In this document: piece by piece, positions 44,848 to 54,955 of the stretch
How positions within the stretch are numbered: the stretch's first letter is position 1
Layout: each line of letters opens with the position of its first letter
Source: Nephrocerus scutellatus
Lineage: Eukaryota > Arthropoda > Insecta > Diptera > Pipunculidae
Assembly (NCBI GenBank): GCA_947095585.1
Contig: OX352761.1
Span: 90,066,779-90,130,778 of the forward strand
Length of the DNA: 64,000 nt
Reading direction: 5' to 3'
Translations under genes and position numbers: made by a program
Notes under the pieces: generated by a model
Told to the model about the DNA's origin: nothing
Seen by the model: the letters and a program-made list of their open reading frames with translations, nothing else
Database searches by the model: none

Positions 44848-45230
44848 ACTATCCACTATACGTGGCAGACAAAGGTAAACCTAGATCCTGCATATTAGTG
44901 AAAAATAGTCTTAATGTATTCTTACTCCCTAATTTTAGCGACCGTGATACCACCGCGGTGAAGCTGGAGACTGCCAAGGGCGCATATTTGATGGCATCGG
45001 CATATCTGGCACACGACTGCGTGAAATCTCTACCAGGTGTCAATCTGGAGAGATAAATAGAGGAAGCGAACTCCAAGAAAACCAGCTTAATAATTTGATG
45101 TGACGCTAACGCGCACCATTCGGTATGAGCAGTACTGATATAAATGACAGCGGTGAGCTACTTTTTGATTATATTTTAAGTACTAACCTGGTTGTTTCCA
45201 ATATAGGTTATGAACCAACGTTCATTACCA
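44848..45230 (+). pseudogene. LOA#1 endonuclease, central part
   Basis: After the 13-base repeat the endonuclease reads YPLYVADKGKPRSCILVKN, FSDRDTTAVKLETAKGAY, ASAYLAHD, then in other frames CDANAHHSV and LFDYILSTNLVVSNIGYEPT, ending at FITKN. CDANAHH is the conserved endonuclease box shared with LOA#2 and LOA#3. The residues continue logically from the fragment ending at 34247 and are cut again at ~45231, resuming at 48440 (VLDIPLVSDSIHRKILNWKI). Confidence 0.8.
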
Positions 45231-46400
45231 AAAATATACTTTTACCTTATTTGTGGACTGTATATGCTTTCCAAAATATTTCGTGAAATCGAGAAAACGC
45301 TGCCGTACACGGAATGTGGTAGGAAAGAAAAAAGAACGAGCTAACGTTCGTTTCTTTTCAATTTGCAGCTTGTTTCTTTATTTCGGTTGCCCTCGAGAGA
45401 AATAAGAACAACGCACTATTGCTTATTAAATTCTCTATATTAACTTCACTTGCCCGTGGGTTTGTGGGTTTGTATGTTTGTGGATTTGTGTGTCATGGAA
45501 TCTTGCGATCAATTTTTAACCCACTTCCCAAGGCCCGATTTTATTGAAATTTTGCACACATATGTATTTCCGGTGACAATACTTTCTATTAAAACTTTGA
45601 GGCCCCTTGGACCTCGGGGTCGGGGGGCTCCCATACAAATATTTTACAAAATTTTACTCGATTTTCTTCAAATTTTATACACATGTGTAAATCTGATATA
45701 CAACACTTTTTGTAAAATTTTTTGAGACACCGGTCCCGGGTTCGTGGGGCCCCATAACTTTTTTTAAAAAAATTAACCCGATTTTCTTCAAATTTAATGC
45801 ACATGTCAACCTCCGATAGAAAACACTTTTTGTAAACAACTTAACTTAACTTAACCCCATAACTTTTTTTAAAAAAAATTAACCCGATTTTCTTCAAATT
45901 TAATACACATGTGTATCTCCGATGGACAAAGTTTTTTGTAAAGTTTTTGGAGTGAGGCCCTGAGGTCCGAGGGGTGCCCATACAAATTCTTTAAAAATTA
46001 GCTCGATTTTCTTCAAATTTTAACACATACCGATCTCCTATTAGAGAATTTACATGAAAAATTGTGTTTTTATGGGTTGTTTTTTTTTATTTTAATTTTT
46101 ATTATTTGTTTTTAATGAGGAAATTTATAATTTTAAATTAGGAATTTTTTGGTAAAAATAAATTTTTTAAAAGCTCGAGGAAAGTAGAACACACCGTTCT
46201 GCTTTTCTGTTTTCTTGTTTTGCCAGAATTTAATCAAACACGCCAACCAACCAAAGCGACAGCATATAACAACACGGTAACCTAAGCGACAGCATATAAC
46301 AGCACGGTTACCCAAGCAACAGCACAGTTTAACAAGTCCCATTAAGCAGGGATGGTATTTAGGCAGGGACGTAAAAAATTGTGTTTCGAACAAGGTCCTA
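45231..46400 (+). mobile_element. insert in LOA#1 containing a HINE
   Basis: Splits the endonuclease between FITKN and VLDIPL. 45428-46088 is a HINE: AAATTCTCTATATTAACTTC, 5' block, four core units, TTAGAGAATTTACATG and a T-rich end. The flanking parts (45231-45427 and 46089-46400, with three 'agcgacagcatataacaacacgg'-type units at 46255-46325) belong to an unknown carrier element. Confidence 0.7.
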
Positions 46401-46900
46401 GATATCCCCCTTGTCTCCGACTCAATTCACCGCAAAATTCTAAACTGGAAGATTTCGGCTGTCGCTAGAATTTTCCGTTCCGCTGCTGCTGGATTCGGAC
46501 GCATCATTGTCCGATAACTCGCCAAGGCTCATCTTCTCCTCTTCAGAGGAAGCTGAGTCTTCGCACAGCTGGTTGACTTCATTCAGCCTTTCATACAAGG
46601 AAACAAGGAAGTCACCACCATGGGTGGAGACTTATTAACCTTTTCCTTTCGTTTTTCTTTTTCCCCACTTTATAGGGCTGAAAAATTAAAAAACTTAATC
46701 TGAAATTAAATAACTATTAATTATAAATATGTGCTTGAAATTAGAAAAGTAATTAGTGAAATATGTTAAAAATTCGCAGGTAGCGAAATGCTCGCTTTTT
46801 GGTGTGAGGGTTGTTTTCCCGTAGCCGGTAGAAGGTAGCTGAGCGATCTGGTGCGGGATCTTAATAAGATATGCTCGTGTTGAGCGCTTGATGTTGACTG

Positions 46901-47287
46901 ACTATTCACTATACGTGGCAGACAAAGGTAAACCTAGATCCTGCATATTAGTGAAAAATAGTCTTAATGTATTCTTACTCCCTAATTTTAGCGACCGTGA
47001 TACCACCGCGGTGAAGCTGGAGACTGCCAAGGGCGCATATTTGATGGCATCGGCATATCTGGCACACGACTGCGTGAAATCTCTACCAGGTGTCAATCTG
47101 GAGAGATAAATAGAGGAAGCGAACTCCAAGAAAACCAGCTTAATAATTTGATGTGACGCTAACGCGCACCATTCGGTATGAGCAGTACTGATATAAATGA
47201 CAGCGGTGAGCTACTTTTTGATTATATATATTTTAAGTACTAACCTGGTTGTTTCCAATATAGGTTATGAACCAACGTTCATTACCA
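46901..47287 (+). pseudogene. LOA#1 endonuclease, central part, duplicate
   Basis: Duplicate of 44848-45230 with Pro to Ser in YPLY (now YSLY) and a 4-base insertion near its end. Same stops. Confidence 0.8.
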
Positions 47288-47484
47288 AAAATATACTTTT
47301 ACCTTATTTGTGGACTGTATATGCTTTCCAAAATATTTCGTGAAATCGAGAAAACGCTGCCGTACACGGAATGTGGTAGGAAAGAAAAAAGAACGAGCTA
47401 ACGTTCGTTTCTTTTCAATTTGCAGCTTGTTTCTTTATTTCGGTTGCCCTCGAGAGAAATAAGAACAACGCATTATTGCTTATT

Positions 47485-48145
47485 AAATTCTCTATATTAA
47501 CTTCACTTGCCCGTGGGTTTGTGGGTTTGTATGTTTGTGGATTTGTGTGTCATGGAATCTTGCGATCAATTTTTAACCCACTTCCCAAGGCCCGATTTTA
47601 TTGAAATTTTGCACACATATGTATTTCCGGTGACAATACTTTCTATTAAAACTTTGAGGCCCCTTGGACCTCGGGGTCGGGGGGCTCCCATACAAATATT
47701 TTACAAAATTTTACTCGATTTTCTTCAAATTTTATACACATGTGTAAATCTGATATACAACACTTTTTGTAAAATTTTTTGAGACACCGGTCCCGGGTTC
47801 GTGGGGCCCCATAACTTTTTTTAAAAAAATTAACCCGATTTTCTTCAAATTTAATGCACATGTCAACCTCCGATAGAAAACACTTTTTGTAAACAACTTA
47901 ACTTAACTTAACCCCATAACTTTTTTTGAAAAAAATTAACCCGATTTTCTTCAAATTTAATACACATGTGTATCTCCGATGGACAAAGTTTTTTGTAAAG
48001 TTTTTGGAGTGAGGCCCTGAGGTCCGAGGGGTGCCCATACAAATTCTTTAAAAATTAGCTCGATTTTCTTCAAATTTTAACACATACCGATCTCCTATTA
48101 GAGAATTTACATGAAAAATTGTGTTTTTATGGGTTGTTTTTTTTA
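47485..48145 (+). mobile_element. HINE, duplicate of 45428-46088
   Basis: Same 5' and 3' ends and core units; only homopolymer-level differences were seen. Confidence 0.8.
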
Positions 48146-48439
48146 TTTTAATTTTTATTATTTGTTTTTAATGAGGAAATTTATAATTTTAAATTAGGAA
48201 TTTTTTGGTAAAAATAAATTTTTTAAAAGCTCGAGGAAAGTAGAACACACCGTTCTGCTTTTCTGTTTTCTTGTTTTGCCAGAATTTAATCAAACACGCC
48301 AACCAACCAAAGCGACAGCATATAACAACACGGTAACCTAAGCGACAGCATATAACAGCACGGTTACCCAAGCAACAGCACAGTTTAACAAGTCCCATTA
48401 AGCAGGGATGGTATTTAGGCAGGGACGTAAAAAATTGTG

Positions 48440-51115
48440 TTTCGAACAAGGTCCTAGATATCCCCCTTGTCTCCGACTCAATTCACCGCAAAATTCTAAA
48501 CTGGAAGATTTCGGCTGAGCACTCGTTCTCAGATCACCGTTACATTCAGTTTAGTCTGGACGATGAACCCCCTTGCCAATCAGTATTCAGAATTTATCGC
48601 AAAACCGATTGGCTCAAGTATAGAGATACGTTTAGACGTCATCTTAACGATGAGACTAGTTATCCTCCCACCTACAAACATTTTTGAGCTTGACAATAAG
48701 GTCATGGCTAAGGTATCACCTTGGTCTTAAATAGAGCGCTGTCTGCTTCCTGTCCTCTTATTCTACCTAGGGGTAAGACCACACTGATGGGCCAATTTAG
48801 AAAAAGCTGTAGAAAGATTTTCAACTTCGCCAAGTTCACAGAGACCAACTGGGATGCCTACAAAGAATCCCTTAAAGTGTATAAAAAAGAATCGAGGAAA
48901 GCCAAGCGCGCATCCTGGACAATCTTCTGCGGCAGAATGGAAGAGTCTTCTGAAGCATCAAAGCTCAAAAAAATCCTGTCAACTAATCCAAAAAAGCTGA
49001 TGGCTCGTGGACTACTTCTAGCGAAGAATCGCTAAATCTACTTCTAGATACCCATATCCCAGATAGCTCTCATACTACATACAACACTGATCTAAATAGA
49101 TCAATTAGGTATAATACCATCTCTGGAGATATAATTTATAAGGACAAATTGCTTTGCGCACTACATAGCTTCAAACCATATAAATCTGCAGGACCAGACG
49201 GCATAATCCCAGCCAAACTGCAAAGGACTTCGACCATTATCCTTCCTTTGCTTGAGACAATTTTCAACAGTTTTCTTGATCTGGTCTATATTCCAGTTAT
49301 ATGGAGAAAAGTGATAGTAGTCTTCATTCCAAAAGCAGGTAAATGTTCCCACGTCAGTCCAAAGGACCTCATACCCATTAGCCTTCGCCATTCCTTTTAA
49401 AAAGATTAGAAAGACTAATCGATATCCACCTTCGTACTAGTATTGACAAAAGACTTCTGTCCGTCGATCAACACGCGTACGGCAAGGGCAAATCGGTAGA
49501 AATAGCTCTGCATACGCTAGTACGTTCCATTTAAAACTCCTTTTATCACAAGGAATACTCAATGGTGGTTTTCCAGGACATCGAAGACGCTTTTAACAAC
49601 GTCAAAACATCTGCGATCACGGATGCGCTGTTTGGGGGTGAACGACTCACTGGGTGAACTGATTGATCTTCTGCTCACAAGTAGGATCATCAGTTCAAGA
49701 CTTGGTGTTTCGTCTGCTTTGGAACCTAGTGGTGAATGAGCTGCTGGCTCGCCTGAGGGGGGAGGGCTGCGGAGTGATCGCTTATGCGGACGACGTTGCC
49801 ATAGCCGTCTCAGGAAAGCACCCACACACCTTGAAAGAACTTCTGCAGAATGCTCTAAATAAGCTAATAAGCTGAGCAGATCACTGTGGTCTAGGGGTAC
49901 AAAATCCCACTCGTTAACTCTACGTCCATCAAGGGCGTAAGCTTGACTTTCTCCGATAAGGCCAAATATGTTGGTCTTATTCTGGATATGAAGCTGAGCT
50001 GGAAACCCAACATACAAGAAAGAGTCCGTTAAGCCACAGTGTCACTCTTCTCAAGCAAAAAAGCCATAGAAAGCAAATGGGGTCTTTAAGCGCATATCAC
50101 TCGTTGGCTGTACACAACAATAGTAAGACATATGCTGCTATACGGTGTGGCTGTTTTGTTGACTGCATTAGATAAAGTGATTAATCGCAACAAACTAAGC
50201 AGAGTCCAAAGATCAGCTTGTCTATGTGTGAGCGGAGCGCTTCGTATAACTCCATCTGCTGCACTGCTCAACCTTGCTCCACTTGACATCTTCGGCAGAC
50301 AACTGGCTGCAAGCGCGGCTACTCGCCTTACAACAATCTTTCAGTGGACCGTGAAGGATTTTGGCCACACTTCTATCCTGAATTCAGTCACGACTCCACT
50401 TGTCAAAATAGATTACACCATTCCGCAGCTCCACTTCAACAAAAACTTCCAGGACTCCATCCCCTCCAGGTCTTCTTGGGAGGAAGGTATCTACTTGGAA
50501 AATGAAGGGATTCACTTCTACACAGACGAATCGAAAAATGATGAAGGGGTTGGCGGAGGTGTCTTTTCAAAAAAAATAAATCTAAGTCTCTCTTTGCGTC
50601 TTCCTGATCAATGTTGTGTTTTCCAAACTGATAGCCAGGCTGCGCTAAAGTCCATGGAATCAGTTTCCAGAAATTCCGATCCGATCGACCGATCGTGATG
50701 GCGGAGTAGTTCAACATTCACCTGTGCTGGGTGCCGGGGCATGGAGACATTCCAGGTAATTGTATGGCTGATGAACTCGCCTTGCATAGTAAAGAAGCAG
50801 ATATGGCCCAAGATAGATCCGAAACGCTCCAACTGTTTAATCTCTCAGAACAGACTGCACATAAGTGCCATTATAGGTGTCATAACTGGACACTGTCTCA
50901 TAGGCAAGCATGCAGAAAGACTAGGAGTCTTTTCCAACAATTTCTGCAGAAGCTTTCAACGATCTAACCCACATTGACATTAATAGTCTCTTGCGCTTCA
51001 TACGAAGCTCCAAGTGGTTCAACGAGTAGGCGTGGAAATTTTCCTAGATCCTTGTGGTATCTCAACGGACCTTCACTGGTCTAAGTGCGTCAGTTTTGAT
51101 GGACGGCCACTTCAA
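48440..51115 (+). pseudogene. LOA#1: end of endonuclease, RT and RNase H
   Basis: Pieces in order: VLDIPLVSDSIHRKILNWKI and HSFSDHRYIQFSL (endonuclease end); KTDWLKYRDTFRRHL and a linker (48721-49035, KVYKKESRKAKRASWTIF); RT YKSAGPDGIIPAKL and WRKVIVVFIPKAGK (49149-49400), VVFQDIEDAFNNVKTSA (motif A), GVIAYADDVAIAVSGKHPHT (YADD at 49783-49794); connection LSRVQRSACLCVSGALRITP (50132-50340); RNase H HFYTDESKNDEGVGGG and FQTDSQAALKSMESV (50515-50670), then WVPGHGDIPGNCMADELA in another frame. Motif B is missing (deletion near 49690). Many stops and shifts. The 3' end carries CAACCTAACCTAACCT. Confidence 0.88.
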
Positions 51116-51119
51116 CCTA

Positions 51120-51680
51120 ACCTAACCTGGACCCCCGGGCCGAGGAGCTCCCATATAAATGTGGGACTCGAGTAAAATAACTAAAAAGGTAAATTTGGTG
51201 AATCTCTTTATTGCCTTTTTGGCGATTAAGTAGTGATAATAAAGTACTAATGAAAGAATAATGAAATAATAATAATAAATAATAATGATGAATGAAATAA
51301 TCATAATGAAGTAATGACGAATACATCCGTTCGCGGCCACACATCTTGTTCTAGTAGCTGGTGGAGATGTAAGTGTCGTCTCGCTCCCACATCCTGAAGT
51401 TCTACCGCCTCGGTGGAATGTAGAATACAACTCTATCATACTATCTGCTACACTGAATGTGCGCGTCGGTCCTTCTGAAGTTGTCTGCTTTTTCAAATTC
51501 TTAGCGGTCATATCCCTTAATTGCTTTTATTCTATAGGGTCCCAAAAAATTATTTTCAATTGTAGTCCTGTACCGTACTGTGTTATTCTTATAACTACGA
51601 GGTCTCCTGGATGGTAATTATTGCGAGCCCAAAGGGCGAAGCTTATATTCAGAGGACATGAAAATTTTTTCAGCGAGCGT
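51120..51680 (-). pseudogene. Gypsy-type integrase C-terminus with adjoining LTR-like sequence
   Basis: Minus-strand reading 51640-51350: NNYHPGDLVVIRITQYGTGL, then in a second frame LGPYRIKAIKGYDR, then FEKADNF and GPTRTFSVADSM. This is the DNA-binding tail of a Ty3/Gypsy integrase, which would join cDNA to the chromosome. Frame changes break it. 51350-51120 downstream is AT-rich with a CAATAAAGAG poly(A)-signal-like site and may be a 3' LTR. The rest of this element is not in the window. Confidence 0.65.
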
Positions 51681-52445
51681 GTCTACATTTGTACATTTGT
51701 ACGTTTGTACTTACATACTTTGGTCAGTTTTCCGTACCGTATATCACGGCTTCTACCAGTCAAAATTTGATGGTACTTATTTTAAAACAATTGGTTAGCG
51801 CTCGGCTTGCGATGGCGTAATTTTTTCATTTACAGGGTCACTAATCCTGAGGAAACTAAGAAAAATACTAAATCTACGCATCGCTATCGATTTTTTTAAT
51901 GTTTGCAAAGTTAAATATGGTTTTTTCAGTCTATTTCACGAATCGCTTATAACTAAAAGACCTATCACTTATGAATGAAAGAACTACATTTAACGTTGCA
52001 TACTATTAAGCTTTTAAGATAATTGAGTCTTTAGACTAAATTACAACTAAATACGTTTGCGTGGGTGTGTATAGTCACTCGCTTAGCTGAATACATTAGC
52101 TCGTGTGTCTATTGTAGTGGAAAGTTTTTGGTGGGAACGATTATCAGTACTACTCCCAAGTTAATGTACAAGTTTTGGTAAAATTGTTCAAAAGTCAAGT
52201 CTGTTAACAGATCTAGACTTAATTTTTAAGGGAAGACGGCAAAACAAGTCTGACGATTTTTATTGATCATCATTTTCGTCATTGTTTGTTAACTCGTATA
52301 TCTCGGCTTCTACCAGTCAGAATTTAATGGGACTAGTTTCAAAACAATTTTGACACGTGTAGCTCGTGTCACGTGAGGCACATGTGGCGCGATTGGCGCG
52401 TGTAAAAAAAATTGAAAAGAAATTTAAAAGAAATAAAGTTTGAAA
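51681..52445. other. no gene; short diverged direct repeat
   Basis: 'tatctcggcttctaccagtca.aattt.atgg.act' occurs at 51747-51780 and 52300-52335, both followed by a 'tttcaaaacaattt'-like stretch. Otherwise unassigned AT-rich sequence. Confidence 0.45.
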
Positions 52446-53240
52446 AAAAACAACCCATTTTTCATGTTAATTCCCTAATCGGAGATACACATGTGTGCAA
52501 AGTTAGAATAAGATCGGGTTACTTTTTAAAAAAAATTTAGGAGCCTGGGGACCGATAACTCCAAATTTTTTACAAAAAATGGAGGTGTGTTCACAACAAG
52601 ACTTTCTTTTATGGAAGGGGCCGGAATTTTCAGTAAATATATATATATATATTACATTTTTCCGATCCGTCCGATCACTCCAAAAATTTAAAAAAAAGTT
52701 TTGTCCATCGGAGATACACAAGATAAGAATATTTATATGAGCACCCCTTAGGCCTCAAGAACCGATCCCTCCAAAAATTTTATAAAAAGTTTTGTTCATC
52801 AGAGATACACAGGTGTTTAAAATTTGAAGAAAATCTGGTTAATGTTTAAAAAAATTATATGGATACCACTCGGGCCTCAGGGAGCCGATCACTCCAAAAA
52901 TTAAACAAAAAGTTTTGTATATCGGAGATACACTGGTGTTAAAAATTTGAAGAAAATCGGGTTAGTTTTTAAAAAATGTGTATGGGCACCCCTCGCGCCT
53001 CAGGGCCCAATCATGTTTAATCGTGATCGTGTTTAAAATTTAAAGAAAATAAGGTTGATTTTTGAAAAAATTGTATGGACACCCCTCGGCCTTGAGGCCG
53101 TTGTCACCGAAATACACATGTGTGCAAAGTTTCAAATAAATCGGGCTTTGGGAAGTGGGTTGAAAATTGATCGCAAGATTCCACGACAAACAAACCCACA
53201 AACACACGGGCAGGCGAAGTTGTTATAGGGAATTAAAAAA
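52446..53240 (-). mobile_element. HINE element, minus orientation, both ends present
   Basis: 'aaaacaacccatttttc', CATGTTAATTCCCTAATCGG, about six core units (GGAGATACACA.GTGT, 'gaagaaaatcgggtta'), the 5' block 'gggctttgggaagtgggttgaaaattgatcg', then 'ccacaaacacacgggcaggcgaag' and TTATAGGGAATT at the 5' end. Confidence 0.8.
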
Positions 53241-53502
53241 AAATAAAAATAAAAAAAGTTTTTTTTAAAAAAAAAAAAAAAAAACTCCCAAAAAATTTTT
53301 TTACGGATTTTGTGAATTAAATAATTCAGTGGTTAGACTGAATTATAATTATCCATATGGCGAGCTGAGATGTTACTTCATTGGCTTTTAATGAAATATT
53401 TTCATTTTCTACAAATATACTTCCCACTGTATTTGTATTATTTGAGATATTTGGGTCGTTTTTTTAAGCTACGTTTACCAGTGGTTGCTATTTCTTTGCC
53501 GT
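53241..53502. other. A/T homopolymers and AT-rich spacer
   Basis: A/T homopolymer stretch to 53285; nothing further recognised. Confidence 0.4.
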
Positions 53503-53514
53503 AAAAGAAACTAT

Positions 53515-53787
53515 GTGGGCGCCGTAGCTCAGTGGTAATGCACATGGCTGCTGCGCAGGAGGTTCAGGCTCGAATCCCAGCAACACCAAAAGTATTTTTC
53601 ACGGTGTCCCACCTCTCGCGAATGGGTGCCAAACGTTCCGAGAGTAATTTAACCTTGTCAAGGAAAGCTTCTTAATTCGCCGTTCGGATCCGGCCTTAAA
53701 TTGTGTTCAAAAATTAACATGTGCAGCACAAATGGTCGCAAGAAGTTAGGCCTTGGACCGCAATGGTCTGTCGCGCCAAATATTATT
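53515..53787 (+). mobile_element. tRNA-derived SINE with 12-base target duplication
   Basis: tRNA-like head with an RNA polymerase III A box TAGCTCAGTGGT (53525-53536) and B box GGCTCGAATCC (53567-53577). A ~200-base body follows ('cacggtgtcccacctctcgcgaa', 'cgccgttcggatccggcctt', 'ggccttggaccgcaatggtctgtcgcgcc') and a short ATTATT tail. AAAAGAAACTAT flanks it at 53503-53514 and 53788-53799, a perfect 12-base duplication. A diverged inverse copy is at 60157-60452. It would depend on a LINE for mobility. Confidence 0.9.
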
Positions 53788-53883
53788 AAAAGAAACTATC
53801 AAGGGTTTTAAAAAAATACGAAATGAATGTATTCAATCTTCGATAGATGAATAGCCATTCGCTGGTTATCCTTTATTTTTTTT

Positions 53884-54262
53884 AAATTCTCTATATTAAC
53901 TTCGCGTGCACGTGGCTGGTTGGCTGGTCAGATTTTCTGATCAATTTTTAGTCCACTTCCCAGATTTTATTGAAATTTTGCACACATGTATATTTCCTGT
54001 GACAATACTATCTAATAAAATTTGAGGACCCTCGGACCTCGGGTTCGGGGACCCCCATATACATTTTTTAAATATCGCTATATCGCATCAGATCACGGCA
54101 AAGTCTGAGCTTTGTGCTATGTGTGCTGCGCTGTTCGCTGCCGCTGCGTTTCATTTGGTGGATGATTTTGCCACAAAAAAAGGAGCACACAGTGTGTGTG
54201 TGTGTGTATCCCCGATTAGAGAATTTACAAGAAAAAATTTAATTTTTATGGGTTGTTTTTTT
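53884..54262 (+). mobile_element. short complete HINE
   Basis: Starts after a T-run with AAATTCTCTATATTAACTTC and the 'gtggctggttggctggtcag' variant 5' block. It has an internal unique part with (GT)n at 54193-54206 and ends CCGATTAGAGAATTTACAAG plus 'ttatgggttgtttttttt'. It has almost no core units, so ~380 bases is close to a minimal element. Confidence 0.8.
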
Positions 54263-54589
54263 TGCAGTTTATATAACAGTTTAATTTTATTGCCCTTTGT
54301 TTTAATTCATCGAAAAAAGGAACATTCTTTATTGCGACCATAGAATATGGACAACAGCGAAAATTCTTAAATAAATATTGAAAAGTAATAAGAAGTTAAT
54401 CGTCTTTATGCGCGACTAGGGGTAACTGAATTGCATTTGTGACGAAAATAACGAATGTAGCTATCAGGTTGGTGTATATGATATAACATTTGTAGTTTGT
54501 ATGCACTAACTTATCTGTAAATAAGTATGTAGATTCCTTTAATGCACGCATTAGGCAAACGAACGATATTTTAACTATGAGTGCAAATG
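54263..54589. other. no recognisable gene
   Basis: AT-rich, no repeat partner noticed. Confidence 0.4.
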
Positions 54590-54955
54590 AAATCGGTTGG
54601 GATTTTGAGGGTCTTTTGAGGTTTTTTATGGGTTTTTGGGGTCTTTTGAGTGTGTTTTGGGTTTTTTGGGTCTTTTGGTGTTCTTTTGAGGGTATTTTTA
54701 TAGGTCTTATGGGGGTCATTTCAGGTTCTTTTTGGCGTCTTTTTTGGGATATTTTTGGGGTATTTTGAGGGTCCTGTTGGTGATGTTTTGGTGGTCATCT
54801 GGGGATGTTTTTGAGGGTCGTAAGAGTCTTTTATGGGTCTTTTTGTGGGTCATTTGGGGGTTTTTAGAGGGTCTTTTGGGGATTTTTTGTAGTCTTTTGA
54901 GGATTTTTTGAGTGTCTTTTAAGGATATTTTATAGCCTTTTGAGGGTATTTTTTA
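54590..54955. repeat. degenerate T/G minisatellite
   Basis: Irregular TTTTGAGGGTCTTTTGGGG-type units of about 12-18 bases, strongly strand-asymmetric (almost no C on this strand), with repeated G-runs of 3-4. It directly abuts the 3' end of the family X element. Confidence 0.85.

Larger units (their letters stand above)
44406..46459 (+). repeat. 2.05-kb tandem duplication, copy 1
   Basis: Recurs 2054-2056 bases downstream. It contains the Jockey gag start and leader, a LOA#1 endonuclease piece and a HINE. The junction sits at 'gatttcggct|gtcgctag', where the Jockey gag restarts in mid-frame. Confidence 0.95.
46460..48515 (+). repeat. 2.05-kb tandem duplication, copy 2
   Basis: Same content as 44406-46459: truncated Jockey gag and leader (to 46900), LOA#1 endonuclease piece, HINE (47485-48145). 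A few differences were noticed (C/T at ~46905, a TATA insertion at ~47228, small homopolymer changes). It ends at 'gatttcggct', after which LOA#1 continues. Confidence 0.95.

Noticed and set aside
51100..51116. CCTAA repeats as telomeric sequence
   Set aside because: Only two and a half units at a retrotransposon 3' end; no array.
53521..53590. Functional tRNA gene
   Set aside because: The A and B boxes are present but a ~200-base conserved body, a short tail and a target duplication follow, so it is a SINE.
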